From the NCBI RefSeq assembly GCF_018616375.1, contig NZ_JAEQBB010000007.1, positions 62,001 to 126,000 of the forward strand: 64,000 nucleotides of DNA, written 5' to 3'. A program made the position numbers and the translations under genes. How positions within the stretch are numbered: position 1 is the first letter of the stretch; every line of letters starts with the position of its first letter. Below the pieces are notes generated by a model that searched no databases, was not told the DNA's origin, and worked only from the letters and a program-made list of their open reading frames with translations. Source of the stretch: Exiguobacterium sp. J17977. Its GTDB lineage: Bacteria > Bacillota > Bacilli > Exiguobacteriales > Exiguobacteriaceae. Of this stretch, positions 26,417-32,728 are shown piece after piece.

Positions 26417-26446
26417 AAAAAAGCCGAGCGCAAAGAAGCGCTCGGC
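26417..26446 (-). terminator. Attenuator terminator in the ABC-F leader
   Basis: Minus-strand stem GCCGAGCGC/GCGCTCGGC with TTCTTT loop and six T (26417-26422), 30 bases upstream of the ABC-F start. An alternative pairing of AAGCGC (plus 26458-26463) with GCGCTT (plus 26436-26441) would break the terminator's 5' arm. Confidence 0.88.
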
Positions 26447-26484
26447 AAGAGAGAGAGGCGCTTTGTCGTATTTCAGCAATGTCT

Positions 26485-26505
26485 AAAAAAGGACAGACGG
26501 GTCCT
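26485..26505 (-). terminator. Small hairpin with T run just after the leader peptide
   Basis: Minus strand AGGAC/GTCCT with a six-base loop followed by six T. It begins five bases after the leader-peptide stop codon, so a ribosome at the stop would cover it. Short for a terminator; may act as a pause. Confidence 0.45.
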
Positions 26506-26509
26506 GTGA

Positions 26510-26587
26510 TTATGCGACATCGTGAAAAATCGCACGCAAAATGTACAAATGTTCTGTTGACCAATGCGTACGTCCGACAAAGTTCAC
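26510..26587 (-). CDS. Leader peptide of the ABC-F gene (25 residues)
   Basis: A GTG-started ORF of 26 codons including TAA, preceded by AAAGGAGGG with a six-base gap, an excellent ribosome-binding site. The peptide starts MNFVGRTHW and ends IFHDVA. It lies between the promoter at 26621-26649 and two terminator-like hairpins, the layout of ribosome-mediated attenuation known upstream of antibiotic-inducible ABC-F and erm genes. Function inferred; the arrest sequence, if any, is not one I recognise. Confidence 0.7.
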   Translation of the reverse strand: MNFVGRTHWSTEHLYILRAIFHDVA

Positions 26588-26620
26588 CTTTCTCCCTCCT
26601 TTCAATACATCATTACGGTA

Positions 26621-26649
26621 AGTGTAAGCGATTTCGGTCGGTTCGGCAA
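26621..26649 (-). promoter_or_regulatory. Promoter of the ABC-F leader
   Basis: Minus strand TTGCCG (26644-26649), 17 bases, TACACT (26621-26626), about 30 bases before the leader ORF. Confidence 0.5.
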
Positions 26650-26712
26650 CTAGGATACAGGAATATTAGGAACCGATGTCGTATTGGTTAGACATCAGGG
26701 AGGAGGGACGCT

Positions 26713-27630
26713 ATGCGCAAGGAATGGTTAGGTGCCATCAGTTTAACGCTCGCCGCCAGTATTTGGGGCGGGATGTACGTCGTCAGTAAATATGCGCTCG
26801 GCTATATCGAACCGTTCACGCTCATCTGGATGCGCTATGCCGTCGCGTTTGTCGTCCTGCTCACGATGTGGTGGGTCTTCGGACGCGAGCGAATCGGTCG
26901 GCGTGACTGGAAATGGATTGCGCTCGTCGGCGTCATCGGGTACGTCGCCTCGATTTCGTTTCAGTTCATCGGCACGAAACTATCCGACGCCCATACGGGA
27001 TCGCTCGTCACGGCGGCGACACCGGCGTTCATGGTGATTTTTGCCCGAGTCATCTTGAAAGAACGGCTCACGCCTGTCAAAGTCGGGTCACTCCTGTTGG
27101 CGACGCTCGGGGTGATCATCGTCGTCGGCTGGCACGTCGAAGGCACGTATTTCATTGGGAGCCTCGTTTTGGTCGGTGCGGCCATCACGTGGGCGCTCAT
27201 GTCCATCTATGTGAAAATCGCTTCCGCGACGATGTCGTCGTTGACGATCACGACGTTCGCCATCGGTATCGCCTTCGTGTTGATGACGCCGCTCATGGGA
27301 ATGGAAGTGGCCGCATCCGGCTTACCGAATATGACCATGGTATTGTGGATGAGCGTATTGTATGTCGGCATCATCTCGACAGCCGGGGCGTTCTTCTTTT
27401 GGAACAAAGGGCTCGAGCTCATGGATGCGAGTGTCGGATCGTTATTCTTCTTTTTCCAACCGCTCGTCGGGGGTTACCTCGGCTGGCTCGTCCTCGATGA
27501 ACGACTCGACCGCAACTTCTTTGTCGGCGCCGCCTGTATCGTCACGGCCGTCACGTGGTCGACGATTGTCGAACGTCGGCAAAATCGTGTCCGCGAGACA
27601 CGTCAAGCTGAGGAGCGCCATATCTTATAA
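26713..27630 (+). CDS. EamA/DMT-family transporter
   Basis: A 305-residue inner-membrane protein with about ten hydrophobic helices arranged as two EamA repeats (first LTLAASIWGGMYVVSK, second starting near LVLVGAAITWALMSIY). Members export metabolites such as amino acids, but the substrate cannot be read from sequence. GGAGGAGGG precedes the ATG. It is divergent from the ABC-F leader. Confidence 0.88.
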   Translation: MRKEWLGAISLTLAASIWGGMYVVSKYALGYIEPFTLIWMRYAVAFVVLLTMWWVFGRERIGRRDWKWIALVGVIGYVASISFQFIGTKLSDAHTGSLVTAATPAFMVIFARVILKERLTPVKVGSLLLATLGVIIVVGWHVEGTYFIGSLVLVGAAITWALMSIYVKIASATMSSLTITTFAIGIAFVLMTPLMGMEVAASGLPNMTMVLWMSVLYVGIISTAGAFFFWNKGLELMDASVGSLFFFFQPLVGGYLGWLVLDERLDRNFFVGAACIVTAVTWSTIVERRQNRVRETRQAEERHIL

Positions 27631-27632
27631 CC

Positions 27633-27669
27633 AAAGACGACCGACCCGCTCTGGGCCGATCGTCTTTTT
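27633..27669 (+). terminator. Terminator of the EamA gene
   Basis: Imperfect stem AAGACGACCGACCC/GGGCCGATCGTCTT with GCTCT loop and five T. Confidence 0.8.
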
Positions 27670-27853
27670 AAAATCCGTGATGATCGAGTTTGTCTTCGTC
27701 GCGCTTCATCTCGAGCTCGAGCCGCTGAATCGCAAGTTTTTCTTGCTCGATTTTGAGTCGAAGTTCTTCTAAACGCGCCTTCCGTGTCTTATTAAATGTA
27801 TCTGCGGCGATGGACACGACGACGATGACCATGATGTAGAAAAAGAAATCCAT
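27668..27853 (-). CDS. Small membrane-anchored coiled-coil protein (61 residues)
   Basis: A 61-residue ORF with one N-terminal membrane helix (FFFYIMVIVVVSIAA, residues 3-17) followed by a charged helix rich in Glu, Lys, Leu and Arg, predicted coiled coil, and a short acidic end. AGGGAGG precedes the ATG. No family recognised. It sits between a convergent EamA gene and the oxidoreductase upstream (15 bases), possibly co-transcribed with the latter. Confidence 0.7.
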   Translation of the reverse strand: MDFFFYIMVIVVVSIAADTFNKTRKARLEELRLKIEQEKLAIQRLELEMKRDEDKLDHHGF

Positions 27854-27868
27854 TTGATACGCCTCCCT

Positions 27869-28780
27869 TTAGTGTGAGCCGAACAGTTCCGTCACCAGCT
27901 GTTGTGCGAGGAGCGCCTCACGACCGTCCGTCATGATGGCCGTATCCTCGGTCAGTGCCGAGATAAAGTGGTCGATCGCCCCTTGGAACCCGCGTTGGGT
28001 CAGGAGCGTGTCCCATGACCCAAACGTCTTCGTCGAATGGGTGCCGTGCTCGAAGCGGTTGAGCGTCACCATCTCGTCGACGGTCATGCGAAGACCGTCT
28101 CGGATGGCGCTCAGCCCTTCGTGATTCGTCCCGGCTTTCCGGTGCATCGACGTCGTGTGCAGTCCGTGCTCGTCTTGCCAGACGTGGCGCGCGAAATGGA
28201 GACCGTTCGTCTCGGTCTTCTCCAAATGCCCTGTGACCAGGCGCAACTCGCTTCCGGTGAAGTACCGGAGCGTGTCGACGACATGCAAATAGTCATCGAG
28301 CAACGTGAACTGATAGTCGTGGCCACGCAATCCGTCGCCACGATGCTTGACGAAGTCGAGCGTGTGGAATGGGGCTACTGCTTTCACGTGCTGATACATC
28401 GGGGCGAACCGGCGATTGAAGCCGACCATGAGCTTACGGTTCGTCTGCTCGGCCAGCTCGACGAGATGTTCCGCTTGTTCGATCGTCGCGGCGAGTGGTT
28501 TATCGACATACACATCGACACCGTGTGCGAGCAGATAGGAGACGACGTCGAAATGTGTCTCGGTCGAACTGTGGACGAACGCCGCGTCGACGGACGACGC
28601 GAGCTCGGGAAGTCCCGTGAACGATTCCATCCGATGGGCCCGGCAAATCGCCTCACGTTTGGCGACGGTCGGGGAATAGGCACCGACGAGTTCGAACGAC
28701 GTGCTGTTCGTCAAAATAGGTAAGTACGCTTTTTGAGCGATGCCGCCGAGACCGACGACACCAATTTTAGGCTGACGCAT
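27869..28780 (-). CDS. Gfo/Idh/MocA-family oxidoreductase
   Basis: A 303-residue NAD(P)-dependent dehydrogenase. The Rossmann motif GVVGLGGIAQKAYLP is at the N-terminus and the family EKP-like motif appears as VDKPLAA. The C-terminal half is the alpha/beta substrate domain. Substrate unknown (sugars, inositols and similar compounds in the family). ATG 28780 follows AAAAGGAG; a GTG three codons upstream is too close to that site. Confidence 0.88.
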   Translation of the reverse strand: MRQPKIGVVGLGGIAQKAYLPILTNSTSFELVGAYSPTVAKREAICRAHRMESFTGLPELASSVDAAFVHSSTETHFDVVSYLLAHGVDVYVDKPLAATIEQAEHLVELAEQTNRKLMVGFNRRFAPMYQHVKAVAPFHTLDFVKHRGDGLRGHDYQFTLLDDYLHVVDTLRYFTGSELRLVTGHLEKTETNGLHFARHVWQDEHGLHTTSMHRKAGTNHEGLSAIRDGLRMTVDEMVTLNRFEHGTHSTKTFGSWDTLLTQRGFQGAIDHFISALTEDTAIMTDGREALLAQQLVTELFGSH

Positions 28781-28810
28781 ATGTACCACTCCTTTTCTAT
28801 CATCATAACG

Positions 28811-28858
28811 AAAAAAGAACCGAATGACACGTACGCGTGGTGCGTCAGGTCATTCGGT
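28811..28858 (-). terminator. Terminator of the sigma/anti-sigma operon
   Basis: Stem ACCGAATGAC/GTCATTCGGT (28819-28828 with 28849-28858) enclosing a further small stem; six T on the minus strand at 28811-28816. Confidence 0.85.
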
Positions 28859-28864
28859 CCTTAC

Positions 28865-29578
28865 TTATAGGCTGGCACTGAGTACGATGTCGCCCTCGGG
28901 TGCCGTGTTGCCGCGTTCGGGTTCTTTCGTGACAGCAACGGTATCCCAGTCCATCTCTGATTCGGTCGAATCGAGCGTGTAGATGACGGTCCCGTTGCCT
29001 TTGTCGTCCGTGACGAACGCCCCGGTCGGAATCGGAGAGCCGTCTTTTAACAACCAAACTTGATACACTTCGTTCGCTTCGAGCGCATCGAGTCCGTTCG
29101 TCTGGACGATGAGCTGGCGCTGGCCGTCCTGTTCGGCGAGGTAAGCCACGCCTTCCGATTCGCCTTCGAGCGGGACGGTCTCGGTCAAGGCGATTCCGCT
29201 CGGATCATCTTGGTTCAATAGCAGATAGCCGTTCCCGATCAAGGAGAGCATGAGTGCGGCCGCGAGAGCGAGCGCTCCCCATGGCGTCTTCTGTTTCTTC
29301 TTCGTGGCTGTAAACGGTGTGATCGGGGTCGGTTCGTCTTGCTTCGACTCCGTCTCCGTCTTGTCTTCCGCGAACACGTTGTCGAGGATGCGTGCCTTCA
29401 TCCCGCTTGGCGGTTCAGCCGGTTCAGAGAGGAACGCGACGCCGCCGACGAGGGCCTCGAGTTGTTCGAGCTCTTCTTGACACGTTTGACATGTCGCGAG
29501 ATGCGCTTCAAACCGGATGCGTTCGTCTTCTGTCAAATGCTGGTTGAAATAATCAATCAATTGGTCACAAGCGTTCAT
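28865..29578 (-). CDS. Anti-sigma factor, RskA-like with zinc-finger N-terminus
   Basis: A 237-residue membrane protein. The N-terminus carries an anti-sigma zinc motif H26xxxC30xxC33 with C4 nearby; a transmembrane helix lies at about 100-121; the outside part (130-237) is an anti-sigma-K (RskA) domain with beta repeats. It overlaps the sigma gene by ATGA, so the two are made together. It would hold the ECF sigma factor until an envelope signal releases it. The inducing signal is unknown. Confidence 0.88.
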   Translation of the reverse strand: MNACDQLIDYFNQHLTEDERIRFEAHLATCQTCQEELEQLEALVGGVAFLSEPAEPPSGMKARILDNVFAEDKTETESKQDEPTPITPFTATKKKQKTPWGALALAAALMLSLIGNGYLLLNQDDPSGIALTETVPLEGESEGVAYLAEQDGQRQLIVQTNGLDALEANEVYQVWLLKDGSPIPTGAFVTDDKGNGTVIYTLDSTESEMDWDTVAVTKEPERGNTAPEGDIVLSASL

Positions 29579-30135
29579 CGTTCCACCTCCTTATCATTCA
29601 AATCTTGGGATAGATGCCTTCGTAACTGTTTCAATGCTAATCGAATCCTTCCTTTTACAGTACCGAGCGGGATACCGCACGTATCGGCAATCTTTTGTTG
29701 GCTGAGCCCTTGGAAATACATGAGGCGGACGACTTGTTGTTGCTCGGCCGGCAGTTCGGCCATAGCCGTCTCGATTTGAGTCCGCTCTTCTTGCCATTCG
29801 ACCTCGGTCTCGACGGACGGGGCCGGTGACGGAATGGCTTCCGCATAGGACTCATCCAATTGCAGGTCAGGTTTTCGTTTGCGAATCAAGTCGATCGTGA
29901 CGTGACGGCTCATCGTGAACAGCCACGATTTGAATTTTCCTTTTGTCTCATCATACACGCCGCCACCGCGCCATAGTTTAATGAATACTTCTTGCATCGC
30001 TTCTTCGGCGAGGTCGCGGTCCTTCGTCAATTGCATGACGAACGCATAGAGGATTCGTTCATAGCGGTCATAAAGTGTCTCGAGCGCTTGTTTGTCTTTT
30101 TGCCTGACACGCTCGTACAATTCGATATCAGTCAT
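29575..30135 (-). CDS. ECF-type RNA polymerase sigma factor
   Basis: A 186-residue sigma factor with region 2 at about residues 8-85 (LYDRYERILYAFVMQLTKD; WLFTMSRHVTIDLIRKR) and region 4 at about 120-175 (LPAEQQQVVRLMYFQGLSQQ; GIPLGTVKGRIRLALKQLRR). The pairing with an RskA-type anti-sigma suggests a SigK-like group. Upstream on the minus strand GCATCC (30198-30203), 16 bases, CGTTAG (30176-30181) could be an autoregulatory ECF promoter, but this is weak. Confidence 0.92.
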   Translation of the reverse strand: MTDIELYERVRQKDKQALETLYDRYERILYAFVMQLTKDRDLAEEAMQEVFIKLWRGGGVYDETKGKFKSWLFTMSRHVTIDLIRKRKPDLQLDESYAEAIPSPAPSVETEVEWQEERTQIETAMAELPAEQQQVVRLMYFQGLSQQKIADTCGIPLGTVKGRIRLALKQLRRHLSQDLNDKEVER

Positions 30136-30248
30136 GGCTTGCTCCTTTACACATAAGGGAATCCCTTGTATTGATCTAACGGATGAAACCGTGAAATGGA
30201 TGCCTATTTGACGTGACTATTTTGTGAACAGTCAAGATTTTCCCGCAG

Positions 30249-30500
30249 CTAACGGGAACAACTGGACGCCATCCTTCCGATACGGCGGAACAGGTATAGA
30301 TTCAAGGCGCTGAGCAGACGGTACGTCACGTAACTGAACAATATTGCCGTGATCAGCGTGACGACAAGCGCCGAACCATTCGGAAGCCATAGTTGCCAGA
30401 CCGAATAGGACCGGACCCCAAACAAAAAGGTGAAGACGAGCCCGAACCCGATCACGATTCCGCTATACTGACAGTAATAGCGGCTCAATCGATTTTTCAT
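30249..30500 (-). CDS. Small hypothetical membrane protein (83 residues)
   Basis: An 83-residue ORF from ATG 30500 with two hydrophobic segments (about 13-30 and 42-62) and a basic, serine/cysteine-rich tail. AAAGGA lies nine bases before the ATG, a weak site. A longer reading to 30770 overlaps the divergent phosphatase gene and is not credible. No family recognised. Confidence 0.5.
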   Translation of the reverse strand: MKNRLSRYYCQYSGIVIGFGLVFTFLFGVRSYSVWQLWLPNGSALVVTLITAILFSYVTYRLLSALNLYLFRRIGRMASSCSR

Positions 30501-30564
30501 GATGCCACGTCCTTTCTCTCTTTTACTATACGAGATGGGGTATGACGACACAAGGAGGATGACT

Positions 30565-31353
30565 ATGAAGCGATTCACCGACGAGGGACGAACGCTCATT
30601 TGTTTTGATTTTGATGAGACGTATTTCCCGCACGCTTGTACCGTGGAGCAGTTGGAACGATTACGGCACCTCGAAGACTTTCTCGATGCACACTCGTCTC
30701 GGTTGTCGACGATGTGGGTGACGGGGAGTTCACTCGAGACGATCCGAGATAAAATGGCACGGGCAGACATGCGTTACTTCCCGCACCGGATTGCGGCGAG
30801 TCTCGGGACGGAGCTGTATCAAGTGACGGCGTCCGGGCAACTGGAGCTCGATTCCGGTTATTCGTCCCGGTTCCCCTATGATTTTTCAGACCGCGTCACC
30901 CAAGTCGTCGACAGGATAGGGCGAACGCTCACGATTGAGCCACAGACGAATCTTGGCACAAGCGATTGGATGCACAATTATTACTACTTCGGCGAGCGCT
31001 CGGACGAGATCGAGCACATCCGTTGTATTGCCCATGACTTCGGGATTGCAGTCAACGTCAGTCGGTGCAATCCGCTCGCCGGGGATCCGGCAGACGCCTA
31101 CGATATTGATTTCATCCCACAAGGGGCAGGGAAAATTGCTGTGGTCGACTACGTGTGCGACCGATATACATTTCAGACCGAGCACGCCTACGCGTTCGGT
31201 GACAGTGGGAACGATTTAGGAATGTTGCGATATGTCGGCAACGGTTATGTACTCGGCAACGGGACGGAAGAAGCCAAACGAGAACATGGTCGTGTCACCG
31301 AGGGCATGTATGCGGATGGGATTCTAGAAGTGTTACATCGAGCGGTGCGGTAG
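30565..31353 (+). CDS. HAD-IIB phosphatase, sucrose-phosphatase-like
   Basis: A 262-residue HAD-family hydrolase. The nucleophile motif FDFDETYF is at residues 14-21, motif II WVTGSS, and GDSGNDLGML is the late metal-binding motif. The order resembles the sucrose-6-phosphate phosphatase-like branch. AGGAGG at 30553-30558 gives six-base spacing to ATG 30565 and none to the ATG at 30559. No sucrose genes are adjacent, so the substrate is open. Confidence 0.85.
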   Translation: MKRFTDEGRTLICFDFDETYFPHACTVEQLERLRHLEDFLDAHSSRLSTMWVTGSSLETIRDKMARADMRYFPHRIAASLGTELYQVTASGQLELDSGYSSRFPYDFSDRVTQVVDRIGRTLTIEPQTNLGTSDWMHNYYYFGERSDEIEHIRCIAHDFGIAVNVSRCNPLAGDPADAYDIDFIPQGAGKIAVVDYVCDRYTFQTEHAYAFGDSGNDLGMLRYVGNGYVLGNGTEEAKREHGRVTEGMYADGILEVLHRAVR

Positions 31354-31359
31354 ACAGGT

Positions 31360-31632
31360 TTAAGCGCTCGTAACTAAACGTAGCGCTGCGGTCTCCACAC
31401 GTTCGAACAAATACGTTTTCAGCCGATGGGTCGTCAAATCGAGCGGCAGACGATGCTTCCAAAGCTCGGTGAACACCTCGGAGAGGACGGCTTCGGCCAA
31501 GTCGGCTCGCGTCGTCAAGCGGAGGGCAAGCGAATATAAGATGCGCTCATAGCGGTCGTAAAGCAGTTCGAGCGCAGACGTGTCGCGGTTTACGATGCGT
31601 GCGTATAAATCGTGATCGGATATGAATGACAT
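31360..31632 (-). CDS. Sigma-region-2-only protein, paralogue of the ECF sigma factor
   Basis: A 90-residue protein that aligns over its whole length with region 2 of the ECF sigma factor at 29575-30135: both share LYDRYERILY, and the flanking HDLYARIVNRDTSALE and LAEAVLSEVFTELWK match the paralogue's ELYERVRQKDKQALE and LAEEAMQEVFIKLWR. It stops before region 4, so it lacks the -35 binding part. AAGGAG with six-base spacing precedes ATG 31632, so it looks like an intact small gene rather than a random fragment. It could compete for core polymerase or for the anti-sigma factor; that is speculation. A remnant of a decayed sigma gene is the alternative. Confidence 0.65.
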   Translation of the reverse strand: MSFISDHDLYARIVNRDTSALELLYDRYERILYSLALRLTTRADLAEAVLSEVFTELWKHRLPLDLTTHRLKTYLFERVETAALRLVTSA

Positions 31633-31748
31633 GGTGGACTCCTTCAGAATGAGACTATCTCGTGGTTGGGTTGCGGGCAAATGCCGTAACCTTCTTATTT
31701 CACTTATGGGGTGAACGTAAACGGTTACTTTCCGATTCGAGCACATTC

Positions 31749-31793
31749 AAAAACAGCCAACGTTCCGCTGATGAGCGGAATGTTGGCTGTTTT
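31749..31793. terminator. Strong bidirectional hairpin terminator
   Basis: Twenty-base stem starting AAAACAGCCAACGTTCCGCT (31750-31769, one G-T pair) with GATG loop; T runs on both sides. It ends the zinc-ribbon gene on the minus strand. Confidence 0.9.
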
Positions 31794-31797
31794 GTAG

Positions 31798-32013
31798 TTA
31801 AAACGACGTATAACAGTGCGGGCACGTCTGTGTGTTCCCACCGGACCGTTTGAACGTTTTTTTACAGTTCGGACACGTGACGGTCTCGGTGTCTTGGCCG
31901 AACAGGCTGCCGCGATTGAATAAAACATTTCGTAAATTCGGCAAGGCTTTAGCCGCATAAATCATGGAGAAGAATAAGACGATGGCCAAAACGGCCAACA
32001 GCAAATAGGTCAT
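31798..32013 (-). CDS. Small membrane protein with C-terminal zinc ribbon
   Basis: A 71-residue protein with an N-terminal membrane helix (residues 2-20) and a cytosolic zinc ribbon made of C47xxC50 and C64xxC67 (CPNC, CPHC). Start ATG 32013 follows AAAGGGAG. No function known; the fold suggests a membrane-tethered nucleic-acid or protein-binding module. Confidence 0.7.
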   Translation of the reverse strand: MTYLLLAVLAIVLFFSMIYAAKALPNLRNVLFNRGSLFGQDTETVTCPNCKKTFKRSGGNTQTCPHCYTSF

Positions 32014-32088
32014 ATCGGGTATCTCCCTTTCGCGAAACATTCGTTTCTTCTAGCATACGTGAAATTGTTCAAATACACACCTCCAGAC

Positions 32089-32117
32089 TGGAACTGCGAA
32101 CAGATGTTCTGTATACT
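32089..32117 (+). promoter_or_regulatory. Promoter with LexA-type SOS box
   Basis: CGAACAGATGTTCT at 32097-32110 matches the Gram-positive LexA/DinR box (CGAACN4GTTCG) except for the last base. It lies between a weak -35 TGGAAC (32089-32094) and -10 TATACT (32112-32117), where a repressor would block transcription. A GAGGGAGA ribosome-binding site and ATG follow. Confidence 0.65.
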
Positions 32118-32142
32118 AAAAGTAACAAAGGAGGGAGATCAG

Positions 32143-32376
32143 ATGAGGCAAGAAGTCATGCGTTGGATGCGGAACGGGCGGGTCGTGGAAATGATGTATA
32201 TCGATCGGAACGGAGTTTTTTCGAAGCGGCGGGTCAAACTGATTAAGTTGCAAGGCAATCGACTCGTCGCCTGGGACGTGAACAAACGGGCGCGTCGGAC
32301 GTTTTGTATGGACCGTGTTCTCGCCTGTCTCCCGACGATTGAACGAACCACCGGACGAGAGGAGGGAATCGGATGA
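32143..32376 (+). CDS. Hypothetical small beta-rich protein, WYL-like
   Basis: A 77-residue basic protein. Its core (VVEMMYIDRNGVFSKRRVKL, then VAWDVNKRARRTFCMDRVLA) resembles the ligand-binding WYL beta-barrel module found in DNA-damage-linked regulators, but without a DNA-binding domain. The similarity is by eye. GGAGGGAGAT precedes ATG 32143. It overlaps the next small gene by ATGA and lies behind a LexA-type box, so a DNA-damage role is plausible. Confidence 0.6.
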   Translation: MRQEVMRWMRNGRVVEMMYIDRNGVFSKRRVKLIKLQGNRLVAWDVNKRARRTFCMDRVLACLPTIERTTGREEGIG

Positions 32377-32573
32377 CACCACTTCCGAAATGTTCGGCGC
32401 CGGCCGAACGGGCGCTTCAGGCCGCCTATATCGATACGCTCGAACAGTTGGCGACGTATACGAAACGAGAGATTGCGGCCTTGCATGGGGTCGGGCCAAG
32501 TGTGCTGCGAATCTTGGAAACCGCGCTTCACGAGCAAGGACTTCAGTTCACCGACAGCGAAATAAATTCCTAG
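32373..32573 (+). CDS. Small helix-hairpin-helix protein
   Basis: A 66-residue protein with a helix-hairpin-helix DNA-binding pattern like the RNA polymerase alpha C-terminal domain: APAERALQAAYIDTLEQLA, then TKREIAALHGVGPSVLRILE with the GVG hairpin. It overlaps the WYL-like gene stop (ATGA) and is followed by a terminator, forming a two-gene operon behind a LexA-type box. Non-specific DNA binding is likely; function unknown. Confidence 0.72.
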   Translation: MTPLPKCSAPAERALQAAYIDTLEQLATYTKREIAALHGVGPSVLRILETALHEQGLQFTDSEINS

Positions 32574-32600
32574 TCCCGTCCTGGACTAGGAATTTTTTGG
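32564..32600 (+). terminator. Terminator of the two-gene LexA-box operon
   Basis: AAATTCCTAGTCC/GGACTAGGAATTT stem with six-base loop and T run; it includes the stop codon. Confidence 0.92.
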
Positions 32601-32728
32601 TTGGGCGATTGCATTGCGCGTAAAAAGGGAAGTAATATATTTGTCATCTCCATTACAGCCTAATATCTAGTACCATGACGATAAGGTTTGCGAACCTAGC
32701 GACACCCATGAGAAAGGAAGTACACAGC

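Noticed and set aside
31701..31735. cre-like CGTAAACGGTTACT upstream of the sigma-region-2 gene
   Set aside because: First consensus base differs, and no nearby catabolic gene makes CcpA control likely.
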